Of a DNA stretch of 29,490 bases, positions 15,401-24,189 are shown one piece after another. The translations under genes were made by a program, and so were the position numbers. A model generated the notes under the pieces. It did no database searches. It saw nothing but the letters and a program-made list of their open reading frames with translations, and was not told where the DNA came from. Within the stretch, counting starts at the first letter, position 1; each line of letters begins with the position of its first letter. The stretch lies in the NCBI GenBank assembly GCA_033064195.1, contig JARBJD010000604.1, forward strand, positions 1 through 29,490. Reading direction: 5' to 3'. Source of the stretch: Blattamonas nauphoetae. Taxonomy: Eukaryota > Preaxostyla > Oxymonadida.

Positions 15401-17629
15401 TTAAGAAGAACTCTCATCACTTGAAACATCTGGAATTACGAGGCGCTCCTTCCGTTTATGACGTGTCTCGAGTGGTCTGGTCCTTTTTTTCTTTTCAATT
15501 CTGTTTTCAGCTTTCTTCTCTAGGATACTCTCGATATCTGGAAGAGTTAACATGCGTGGAGAATTGTGGTAAATTCTTGTGAGGATCTGAAGGTGAAAGG
15601 TCGTTAAGTTCGTTCTATCTTTTCGTTTGGTGAAATGAAGGGTGGAAAATTCTCTTTCCGTGTCCACGGTTGTTGTTGAGATGGTTTTGAGGATTCGGAG
15701 AATCGGGAACATTGCTGTGTCAGATTTAAATACCATATCTGTCATCAGCAGATCCAAAATGGCTCCTGGAGACTTCTCCACAGCGCTGAAGTTGAGGCGG
15801 TATAATGACTTCATATGGTGCCAATGATCAATAATTTCTGGCTTCAGGTCGTCCTCGATGAAACATGAAAATCTTGAGGCGAGAGAGATAATAGGAAAAT
15901 CGGAGTCGGGAGAATGTGGACCAAGCATAAATTGGTGTGAAAGAAAATTGAGATCGGAGCTTTCATCGGGCTGTAAAAAGCGAACCATCAATCGTTCGCG
16001 AAGTGACGCGGCCATTCGAAGACATTCGTCCACAACGACTAGTAGATATGGTTCGAAGTTGTTGATTTGTAATGAAGTCATTGTCTGTTCAAGTTCCGTT
16101 CGAACAATATCTGTTGTCAGCGTGCCAAGCTCAACGCGAAGAGAGTCGATCACTGTCTTCGAATCTGCTAGAGATAAGACAGTTCGTTGGAGGAGAGTAT
16201 TTGTTTCGGTTGTTCGATTGAGGAGGAGTAAGATCGAAGCGATGCGTAATAAATTTTCCGGATTTGACATCGTTGCGCAGAGTCTGATGGTTTTTTCGGA
16301 CTTATCTTCAGATAGGACTTGAAGGATGATTTCACGATACTGGAGTGATTCATTGAGAGCACTTCGACACGTTATCCATCTGGTTTTAACTGGCTTTGTA
16401 AGTTTTCGTAGTTGATGATTTGCCCTCTCGAGAAGTCTTTGGAACTTATGTTGATTCGGATGACTTTTGGTAATTCTGTGAATGAATCGAATCGAGTCTT
16501 CGACTAGCTGCCGTGAGAGAGGGAAACGATTGGACTGAAAGACGTCTTTCAGGGTGAGTTGAAATTTGTGTGCCTTGCAGTGGATGTGGAGTGCTTTCGA
16601 TTTATTTTGTCGTAGTTGGCCAACGAAGCCTTCATGAACACCAGTCATGGCTGGGTCACCATCTGTGGTAACAGAGATGATCTGACCCAGATCGATTTCC
16701 TCAGCTGCAAGAATCACGGAAACTCCATCAAAAATGTGCTTGCCTGATCCTCCGTCCTTCAATTCATACAATCCAACCAGCAATGTGATCGCTTGTTGCG
16801 TTTTAGACAAAAAACGCAAGTTGATACACAATGTTGAAATGGAAGAGGAATCTGTTGAGGTGTCTATCATTAAGCTGAGAGGCGTTTTTGATGTGATATC
16901 AGTCACTTGTTTTTTAAAGAATATGTCATCAGCAGCTTCTGCTATCTCCCAGAACAATCGGTGATCACAAACTTCAGATTCCGTCACAAATTGCTCATTG
17001 TCGGTGGAGTTGAGGAGATCAGTGAGTGTTTTGAAATCTGAAATGGGATTTAGCCGCTTTGCTATATAGTGGCACGCGCGAATCTGATTCTGGCGATGAC
17101 GTTCGATTCCGTGGAGATCAATAGTGGCAATGTCAGTTGTATCCTGTCTCGCCTGGTTCCATCGCTTTACGGCTTCGCAATGAGTCTTTGAGGTGATGTG
17201 CCCGTGTAGGCTATTTGTGGCGGAGGGTTGAGTTGGTTCACTCACATATTCGTGTCGTGAATTCTGGAGGTAACATTTCGAAGCAGCGCATATCCTACAT
17301 GTTATCCCCTTTTTTGAGAGTGTAAAAAGCGAATGGCCGTCATCGAAGATAAATTTCGGATAGGAGATCCATCTATGGTATTTTGTGAAGTCCTCCGGTG
17401 TCAACTCCGAAGTTGATTGTTTCGATTCATCGGTCTCACCACTTGTTGAATCGTCGTACGAGGAGCTTGTGTCCGATTCTTCCGGACGGTTTTGGCCATT
17501 CTCTGTAGAATGAGAGTCATCCAATCCTGAGTGATCATGTGCAAATCTGAGCCGCATCTGCTGTTTTTCATTGAACCTATTTCGAAGTTCCATCAATGTG
17601 GGTTGTCTAGTTGGGTTTGGGATTGACAT
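15401..17629 (-). CDS. hAT transposase (BED/TTF-type zinc finger, RNase H-like core, hATC dimerisation domain)
   Basis: This enzyme cuts and moves the surrounding hAT transposon. It has about 742 residues from the ATG at 17629. The open frame runs further upstream, but that part lies partly outside the terminal repeat, so this internal start is chosen. An acidic Ser-rich N-terminus is followed by a zinc-finger region with C111 and C114 and later H144 and H150. The RNase H-like core shows MIDTSTDSS (D256), TTDGDPAM (D323) and HCKAHKFQL (C351, H354). The C-terminal hATC region has TEREFSTLHFTKRKDRTNL, with the third acidic residue near 660. A basic tail (EKKKRTRPLETRHKRKER) is a likely nuclear signal. 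All three catalytic acids appear present and the frame is unbroken, so it may still work. Confidence 0.9.
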   Translation of the reverse strand: MSIPNPTRQPTLMELRNRFNEKQQMRLRFAHDHSGLDDSHSTENGQNRPEESDTSSSYDDSTSGETDESKQSTSELTPEDFTKYHRWISYPKFIFDDGHSLFTLSKKGITCRICAASKCYLQNSRHEYVSEPTQPSATNSLHGHITSKTHCEAVKRWNQARQDTTDIATIDLHGIERHRQNQIRACHYIAKRLNPISDFKTLTDLLNSTDNEQFVTESEVCDHRLFWEIAEAADDIFFKKQVTDITSKTPLSLMIDTSTDSSSISTLCINLRFLSKTQQAITLLVGLYELKDGGSGKHIFDGVSVILAAEEIDLGQIISVTTDGDPAMTGVHEGFVGQLRQNKSKALHIHCKAHKFQLTLKDVFQSNRFPLSRQLVEDSIRFIHRITKSHPNQHKFQRLLERANHQLRKLTKPVKTRWITCRSALNESLQYREIILQVLSEDKSEKTIRLCATMSNPENLLRIASILLLLNRTTETNTLLQRTVLSLADSKTVIDSLRVELGTLTTDIVRTELEQTMTSLQINNFEPYLLVVVDECLRMAASLRERLMVRFLQPDESSDLNFLSHQFMLGPHSPDSDFPIISLASRFSCFIEDDLKPEIIDHWHHMKSLYRLNFSAVEKSPGAILDLLMTDMVFKSDTAMFPILRILKTISTTTVDTEREFSTLHFTKRKDRTNLTTFHLQILTRIYHNSPRMLTLPDIESILEKKAENRIEKKKRTRPLETRHKRKERLVIPDVSSDESSS

Positions 17630-17759
17630 ATGCAACGTGCTTCGAAGAACGAGAAAGACAAGAGAAAAATTGATACGCCGAAATAGGAAGTGGATCAGAC
17701 CACAATTTTCGAGAGGTGTGATCCAATGATCATACCTCACACAGGAATCTACATACCTA

Positions 17760-17771
17760 CTAAGGTCCCTG
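17760..17771 (-). repeat. Right terminal inverted repeat of the hAT element
   Basis: CTAAGGTCCCTG is the complement of the left end at 15267-15278. Confidence 0.9.
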
Positions 17772-17779
17772 TCCATGGT
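17772..17779 (+). repeat. Right 8-bp target-site duplication of the hAT element
   Basis: TCCATGGT is identical to 15259-15266. Confidence 0.9.
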
Positions 17780-19121
17780 CAAAATCTCGAAATTTTTTCT
17801 GGGAGGTATGGACTTTCAGCACTATCATTTTCTGGACCGCTTTCGTCCCCTATTAACGTTTTTACACTCCATTTCCTTCCCCGACGTCAGGTGACGATTC
17901 GGTGGATCTCGACATTTGTCACCACAAGGTTCGCACACTTTTTCATGAATTTTCACATTTCACTACTTTCACTTCATTTACTCCGTTATTACATCATTTT
18001 AACGAACATAAGTCGACGCGAGACGTATAGTGCATTTCCTTAGTTTCATTTTGTCGGTTCTTCACTTCACCGTTTTGACGACTCTTTTCTTCACAACTTG
18101 CACACTATTAGATTTTTGCCCCGATTTTCACATATTGCGCCTTCTTTCTCGTTGTTAGAGGAAGGTGTGCTCAAATTTTCAGAATTTTTGTCGGATAGTT
18201 GTCTCAAAATTTCACTTTTTGATTCGTCATTTCACAGCTTTTCACAGTGTTTGCATGTTTGAACACCACTTCAGCCCCTTCTTTCTCACATCATTCTCTC
18301 CACATTTCACCTCGAGTTGAACCATTACTCCTCTTCATTTTTCTCATCTCACTTCCATTTTGTGGGTCGTTCTCACTTCACTAGCACATCATTTTAGTCC
18401 AGTTTTCATCAACTTTTTCACAAAAACAGAGTAAAAGAAAGCGAAACAACCAACAATGAAACGGGCAAGTATGAAACTGAGAGGTAAATTGACGAACGTG
18501 AAAACGGTGTGAAATGTGGCACCAATAGTGAAAATGTCGCTTGTGTTCTCGGTTTTATGTCTTAAAAACAACAAAAATGAGTCAAAAATGTATGTGAAAT
18601 GTTGGATTTTACACAAAAATACCGAGATATGAAGTGAGCCGTTGAATGGCGGATCTCTGCAAAAGTTCGGAAAACTCAGTAAACGAGAATTAGTGTGTTG
18701 AATTTGAGAAAAAGTTTAGTTGAAAGAAACATGAATGAAGTGGTAAAAAAGGGTAAACAATGAGATAATGACGTGCGAACAGGTCATCAAAATGAAAACA
18801 TAACGAGTGAGAATGAGGTTACAATTCAATCAAAAACAGAGAAAACAAGTCTGAAAAAAGAGAGAAATGAGAGTGGCATACTCGTTTTTACATAAAAGTA
18901 CCGAGATCCACGACCGATCCTGAAACCTCAAATATCTCTGCAAAAGTTCGGAAAATTGAGAAAACGGAGCATACGATCATGATCTCCAACTTCCGGAGAT
19001 TCTAAAACGCACGGAATTAGAACGAAATAAACACTCTCGAGAAATGAGTGATCGAACCCATTGATCCTCGATTCCAGTGAAAAATCCAAAACTGAGAAAA
19101 CAACGAAACAAAAAACAATTT
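17780..19121. other. 1.3-kb gene-free repeat-rich stretch right of the hAT insertion
   Basis: No credible gene is seen. The plus strand is pyrimidine-rich with recurring TTCAC and TTTCAC words up to about 18415, and purine-rich with GTGAAA and GAAAAC words after that, as though two arms had opposite orientation. A direct repeat pair lies at about 18611-18690 and 18890-18971. Open readings here (for example 17690-18043) are low-complexity. Confidence 0.55.
18611..18971 (+). repeat. Direct repeat pair, about 80 bases, 281 bases apart
   Basis: The exact 20-base word at 18655-18674 (CTCTGCAAAAGTTCGGAAAA) recurs at 18936-18955. Both are preceded by an ACCGAGAT word about 30-40 bases earlier and followed by similar AAACG sequence. 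Confidence 0.75.
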
Positions 19122-19155
19122 ATGTTTTTTTGAATTTTTTAATTTGTATTAAATG
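19122..19155 (+). promoter_or_regulatory. Double T-box with TAAATG before the 129-aa gene
   Basis: Two T-rich boxes around GAA lead to GTATTAAATG, mirroring the minus-strand site at 10033-10065. Confidence 0.55.
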
Positions 19156-19542
19156 AATCCAACTGCGATGTACAAGGAAAGACGTCGAGTATGTTCAGAA
19201 CAAGCATTAATCGAATCAATGAGAGAAGAGAACTGTTCACTAGTCTCTGAGTATGTCAGAAATAATGTGCCGGTGACGTATGTTCATGAGGGAGTTGAAT
19301 GGAGAATAAAACCAAAGTTGTGGAATCAAGGAAACAGACCGCACTTAGCGAAACGTCGACACTACACTCAATCATTTGTCGAAAATGAACTGAAGAAATA
19401 CAATTGTGAGCTCGTAGGTGAGTACACGAAAGTTCTGGTTCCATTCACATATCGAGAGATTGGTGGAAGTGAAGTATTCAGAATTAGACTTGATGCATGG
19501 CTGACTGCTAAGAAAAAGCCCCATCTGAGAAAACAAAAATAA
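19153..19542 (+). CDS. Two-unit repeat-domain protein, unknown function
   Basis: The protein has 129 residues in two related units of about 55 residues. The first runs through ENCSLVSEYVRNNVPVTYVH and GVEWRIKP to GNRPHLAKRRHYTQ. The second contains YNCELVGEYTKVLVPFTYRE and ends in KKPHLRK. They match units two and three of the protein at 14333. It is small, basic and has no membrane segment. A nucleic-acid-binding role is possible from charge and repetition, but I do not recognise the family. It begins at TAAATG after a double T-box, 43 bases before the next gene. Its first 47 codons also occur inverted at 9892-10032. It looks whole. Confidence 0.65.
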   Translation: MNPTAMYKERRRVCSEQALIESMREENCSLVSEYVRNNVPVTYVHEGVEWRIKPKLWNQGNRPHLAKRRHYTQSFVENELKKYNCELVGEYTKVLVPFTYREIGGSEVFRIRLDAWLTAKKKPHLRKQK

Positions 19543-19551
19543 ACGCTCAAC

Positions 19552-19588
19552 TTTTTTTATTTTCGGATTTTTTATTTTGTAGTAAATG
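19552..19588 (+). promoter_or_regulatory. Double T-box with TAAATG before the 213-aa gene
   Basis: TTTTTTTATTTTCGGA is followed by a second TTTTTTATTTTG and then TAGTAAATG. This is the clearest example of the two-box form. Confidence 0.65.
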
Positions 19589-20227
19589 ACACTGCTAAAA
19601 CCAATCAAAGAAAGAATTCAAGAAATTCGAGATCTCTTTCCGAATACACAGTTTCAATTTATTGATGGTCGAACGTACAATCCTGACAGTAAAAAGTATC
19701 AACATCATCGTTCATTTCTCCTGAATATGCTACAACACACAGATCTCGAGTTTCCACATCCAATAAAGAATCTCGATCTTAATCTCATACCAGATTTTAT
19801 TGAACAAGTTAAACTTCGACAACAGATGGCATCAGAAGATCGACTCGCTCACCGAATGATTGTTGAGAACATGAAAGCAAATCCAAGAGTGAACAAAGAT
19901 GAACTGAAGAAACAAGTGTTCAGAATGACGTGGAAACTGAAATCAATTGAAGAGAAGTTGATGGATCATTGGATGAAGAATCTGTTGATCATTCAAAAGA
20001 AAAATGAACAGATGGAAAAAAGAGAAGTGCAGACCTTTGATGGATTTGAAGAATGTATTTTACTCGCTGAACCACGTGACAAAGCAGCATTCAATTCTTG
20101 TCTCATGAATGCACGAAGGAAGTTCAAAAAGAATGAGGTTGAGAAGGTTGAAGACAATGGAAAACCATATCAACTGTACTTCCACAATCATCTGAAGAAC
20201 GTTGAGGAAATGGGTCAGTATTTTTGA
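19586..20227 (+). CDS. 213-aa helical element protein upstream of PolB, unknown function
   Basis: This is a charged, mostly helical protein of 213 residues without membrane segments or cysteine motifs. I do not recognise it. The middle (RLAHRMIVENMKANPRVNKD) and following Lys-rich helices suggest a coiled or nucleic-acid-associated protein. Local resemblance to the 163-residue protein at 10078 is noted. In protein-primed systems a small gene near the polymerase could encode the terminal protein or a DNA-binding partner, but nothing here shows that. It starts at TAAATG after a double T-box. A seven-pair hairpin follows the stop at 20242-20280. It looks whole. Confidence 0.6.
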   Translation: MTLLKPIKERIQEIRDLFPNTQFQFIDGRTYNPDSKKYQHHRSFLLNMLQHTDLEFPHPIKNLDLNLIPDFIEQVKLRQQMASEDRLAHRMIVENMKANPRVNKDELKKQVFRMTWKLKSIEEKLMDHWMKNLLIIQKKNEQMEKREVQTFDGFEECILLAEPRDKAAFNSCLMNARRKFKKNEVEKVEDNGKPYQLYFHNHLKNVEEMGQYF

Positions 20228-20241
20228 CATCATAAAAAAGT

Positions 20242-20280
20242 TCGAGGACTCGCACCAAAAAAAAGAGAAAAGTTCCTCGA
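20242..20280 (+). terminator. Hairpin after the 213-aa gene
   Basis: TCGAGGA at 20242-20248 pairs with TCCTCGA at 20274-20280 around an A-rich loop, 15 bases after the stop. The interval to 20409 also holds a Cys-rich open stretch ending at 20396 that lacks an ATG start. Confidence 0.35.
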
Positions 20281-20409
20281 GCCAGTGTCTGGACTGGTTA
20301 CACGATAAAGACGTTGAATGGTGTGTCTCCAACGAATATCCGAGTATGAATTATATCTGTCTCTCCTGTGTGATGAGACGAGTTTCGAAGATGTGAATTC
20401 GAACTTTTT

Positions 20410-23400
20410 ATGACATCAAAAATTCTCACCCAAATCACAACCTTCATCATAGCAGTATTCGACAAAGAGAAAGATCATCCATTCAAGATCAGTCTTGACT
20501 GTGGAAAGATCATCGAGAGAAAAGACAGAGACGAAACGACGTACAAAGATTTCAGACCAGAACTGGAGAACACATCAAAGAGTTTTCCAACCGTGATAAG
20601 AAGTGAAGCAGACATTAGTGAGTATTCAAAATATGCAATCAATCTTATCAAAGAATCTCAAGAGAGAACACTAATGGATACCAAGACAATGTACATTGCA
20701 TTCCACTCCATTCTAGTTGCAGTATATCGATTTCCAGTGGCGGGAAAAGCTAATGCCATTCTCACTGAACACATCAAAACGAGAAACGTTCGGTACATCG
20801 ATTCTGAGTTCAACATTTGCTTCTTTCAAGCACTATCGTTCCTCACTCTTCCTGAGGTTCCTGGTAAGAAAATATCTATCAACATGAGAAACGTTGAAGC
20901 AAAAAGATTGTTCGCAGAATCAATGAATCTGACGCACCTGAAGCCACATCAACTTACTGAACACTTACGCAAGTATCCTGGATTTGATATTGCTTGTGAT
21001 TTGGAGAAAGAAATGATTAGACACAACATCACAGTTCACATTTATGAATACGACGAATACAAGAAGAAATACTTCCTGAGTCAATCGTATGTCAACGAAA
21101 ATGATGATGCAAGAGTGCTTCCCATCTTGATGATACCGCTTACTGCAACTCTCGTTCATGTGATGTTCATTGTTGATCCTGAGAAAATCACTGGATATAA
21201 ACTCTGTCCGTATTGTCAATCAAGAGGATTCCAAGTGAAGAATAAAAACTACAGCAGAGATTTTGAGAAGCATCTCAAAGAGTGTAAAGAACTTGATGGA
21301 AAACATGTGAAGAAGATCTCCCTGGACAAAACACCAAGACCATATGTTCCACATATTCTCAACAATAGAACGTATGAGTTTCTGATGGCACACAAGAGAC
21401 AAGACGAATTCAAACCAACTCAATACTACATCACTTACGATTTCGAAACAATGGAAGATCTCATCCTTGACAATCTCTTCTCTGATGACAATACTCAACT
21501 GATCTCACACTTGAAACCTCTCTCTGTTGCATCTGCAATCAAAACAAAATCAGGTGTGAAGTCAATCTACTTTGATCTTCGAGATGGAAAAGACTTTGTG
21601 AAGCAGTGGATCAGAGAACTCTTCAAATATGCTGAGACAGTTCGAGAGAACAACTACTATGAAGACCCAGAGATTCCCTCACAAAATGAAGTCAGTGTGA
21701 TTGGGTTCAACAGTTCCAGATTCGACATCAATCTCATCTTCCGTGATCTCGTTGACAAGGATTGGAAAGTGGTGAGCTTCCTTGGATCAACAACAAAGTA
21801 CAAACAAGTATTGATCAGACATGAGAGAACCCAACAGGTTCTTCGCTTTATTGACATGATGTCGTATACCGGACCAATGACTTTGGATAATGCAGTCAAA
21901 GCTTTCGGAGGAAACACCACCCTTCAGAAATCATTATTTGCTTACGAATCATTTGATTCATCAGACTATGATTCAGTGTTGAGCAAACAAGAACCATTCT
22001 CCAAATATGAATTCTATTCCAGTCTGAATAATAGTGAAATGTCCGACAGTGATTACCAACTTTATCTTGATGATTGGAACAAGCAAGGATTCAAGAACCG
22101 TTGGGAATATCTGAAATTCTACAACATCAGAGACGTCGAATGCATGATTGCACCACTGGATAATCTCATTGATCTGAACTTCCAATACAAAGTGGACATG
22201 TTCCACAATCTCTCACTGTCAGCAAATGCTTCTGCAATCAAATATGCGTGTGCCTACAAGGACTTTGATATCGACGATGATTTCAATGGAGTGGATCAAT
22301 CTGGAGAAATAAAAATAACTAAGCAATACTGGAAGTACAAGGTTGCATCGTACATTTATCAAGACCAGAAAGCTCACCGCAATACTGATAAAAATGTCAC
22401 TGAAGCAGATTACGATTGGTTTGTTCAACAGTGCAAGAGAGTGTGCTATATCTGCAAATGTCACTTCTCACAAGCAGTACGACCAACATTGGATAGAATC
22501 GACAATTCAAAAGGACATTCAAAAGAGAACGTAAAGATCTGCTGTGATTACTGCAACACCTACAAGTCAGACAAAGATGAACATCTCACTCGATTGAGAA
22601 TTCAATTGAAGAAGTATTGCATCTGGAAATCATTGCCGATGACTCTGACACACGAGCAAACATATCACAAACTGAGAGCAGCAGTGACTGGTGGATTATC
22701 GAATGTTCAACACAGACAGAATATCAAAGACGTGACACCAATCAACCACTTTACATATGAAGACGGAAAGGTCGTGTCAAAGATACACAACACATCATGA
22801 CTCACGTTTGTGGTGTTGATTATAATTCACTTTATCCAAGTGCATTCTCATCCATCAAGAACAAAAACAATCCATACACGAATCACAGAATGTACATGCC
22901 AGGAAGATGTTTGTACACAGCCACAGGAGACAAAGAATGTCGTAAGATTATAGAGGACAAAAATCAGAAGACACTATTTGTTGCAGAACTGAAAGGACAC
23001 ATAGACGAGAAGCACATTAATGAGTTCATTAACTTCCCACCAATCTTCAGAAACATTGTGGTCAATACGACAGAAGAGAACATTGGAGAGAAGACATATT
23101 CGTTGATGAAGAAACATGGATTGAAGACTGATGACAAACAAAGAAAGCTGACTCAACTCTTGAGCACACACGATCAGTATATGTTCTTTTCGACATACTA
23201 TCTGTGGTTCCTCATCGATTATTGCCACTTCATTATTGATGACGTTAAGAGTGTGATGATGTTCTCCAGACACGCTGGATTTGAACCATTTGTGACCTCA
23301 TTCATGAATGATAGGATTGAAGCAATGAAGGTTGGAAACAAAGGAAAGGAACAATTCAGTAAGACCAACCTCAATGGAAGCTACGGATATGATGGAATGA

Positions 23401-24163
23401 ACACTGAGAAGTACAACTCAATCACAATCTGCAATGAGAAGAGAACATACTTGAAACAGATGATGAAAGGATTTGTGGCCACTCGAGAGATCAATGAGGA
23501 CAACTACATTGTGATTGAAGACAGAGAGAAAGCATCATGCAAAACATGTCTGCAAGAAGCTGTATTCACACTCGACAATGCCAAGTTCTGGTATCTGAAT
23601 TTCATCTACAACTTCATGTACAAGTGCCTCGACATGAACAAGATTCACTTCTGTGAGGGTGATACTGATTCTGCTTATTGGGCAATCTCAGGTGATCCAA
23701 ATGCTGGAATACATCAACAATTTGAACATGTGATTGCTGACAAGGAATTCTATGATGCACACAAATATGAATGGTTTCCCAATCCTGAAAAGGTGTCGAT
23801 GATGAGAAGAAGCTGTTGGGATTAGCAATTGAGAAGGAAGGTGAGCAGATGATCTGTCTTGCACCAAAGTGTTACTCGCTCGATGAGAAATGCAAAATCA
23901 AAGGAGTGTCTCTGAAGAAAACAAATATCACAAGTGCCGATTATGTGAAGTGCCTGAATGGAGAGAAAACAGTGACAACAACACTGAACTTTTAGACGAG
24001 AAGAATCGTGAGCGATGAGGACAGCAATGGATTTGAGATAGCCAAAATACAACAACAGAAACTCAGTCTTAGTGGAATTCATCTGAAGGCAATCGTACTT
24101 GAAAATGAATCGTGTCCTCCATTCATTCATGGACTGAAAGCAACTGATTATCAAATCGAATAA
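20410..24163 (+). pseudogene. Protein-primed DNA polymerase B with OTU-like, zinc-finger and HNH-type parts
   Basis: This is the replicative polymerase of the element. Parts in order are as follows. An N-terminal region has FNICFFQAL (Cys near 20818) and LVHVMFIVD (His near 21157), spaced as in OTU-like or papain-like proteases. A CPYC...H...C zinc finger lies near 21203-21275. The 3'-5' exonuclease motifs are YDFETMED (21436), FNSSRFDIN (21706) and YNIRDVECM (22120). An HNH or endonuclease VII-like insert at 22444-22557 has CYIC, TLDRIDNSKGHSKENVKICC and DYCN. Polymerase motifs are DYNSLYPSAF (22815), KTNLNGSYGYDG (23360) and EGDTDSAYW (23657). The gene looks broken at about two points. It is followed after 23 bases by the 245-residue gene. 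Confidence 0.88.
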
Positions 24164-24171
24164 AAGCAAAC

Positions 24172-24189
24172 TTTATTTTTGAATAAATG
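24172..24189 (+). promoter_or_regulatory. T-box plus TAAATG start, 245-aa gene
   Basis: TTTATTTTTGAATAAATG is a single box in the 23-base gap after PolB. Confidence 0.55.

Larger units (their letters stand above)
15267..17771 (-). mobile_element. hAT superfamily DNA transposon, apparently intact
   Basis: This is a 2505-base element with perfect 12-base terminal inverted repeats (CAGGGACCTTAG at both ends) and a perfect 8-base target duplication TCCATGGT. It carries one long open transposase frame on the minus strand. The CAGGG terminus is typical of hAT ends. Undamaged ends, target sites and gene point to a recent insertion. It sits in the gene-free arm between the two repeat-domain genes of Polinton copy B. 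Confidence 0.92.
9892..19293. repeat. Inverted repeat pair spanning a gene start (9892-10060 and 19122-19293)
   Basis: The start of the repeat-domain gene with its promoter is present in opposite orientation at both sites. Over the coding part I count two differences in about 141 bases. Likeness fades just upstream of the T-boxes. It fits the facing ends of two head-to-tail element copies, or a recent gene conversion. Confidence 0.8.

Noticed and set aside
17630-17782. Upstream extension of the hAT transposase reading frame
   Set aside because: The first codons lie across and beyond the right terminal repeat at 17771, so they cannot belong to the transposon. The internal ATG at 17629 is used instead.
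17690-18043. 117-codon plus-strand reading
   Set aside because: It overlaps the hAT terminal repeat and runs into a pyrimidine-biased low-complexity stretch with no domain.
20202-20396. Cys-rich 64-codon reading after the 213-aa gene
   Set aside because: It begins at TTG with no ATG near the start and no T-box. The few cysteines do not make a clear zinc-binding pattern. It is noted only within the hairpin entry.
20410-23000. Cellular replicative polymerase (delta or epsilon type)
   Set aside because: The short spacing, protein-primed type motifs, HNH insert and gene neighbours fit a Polinton PolB instead.
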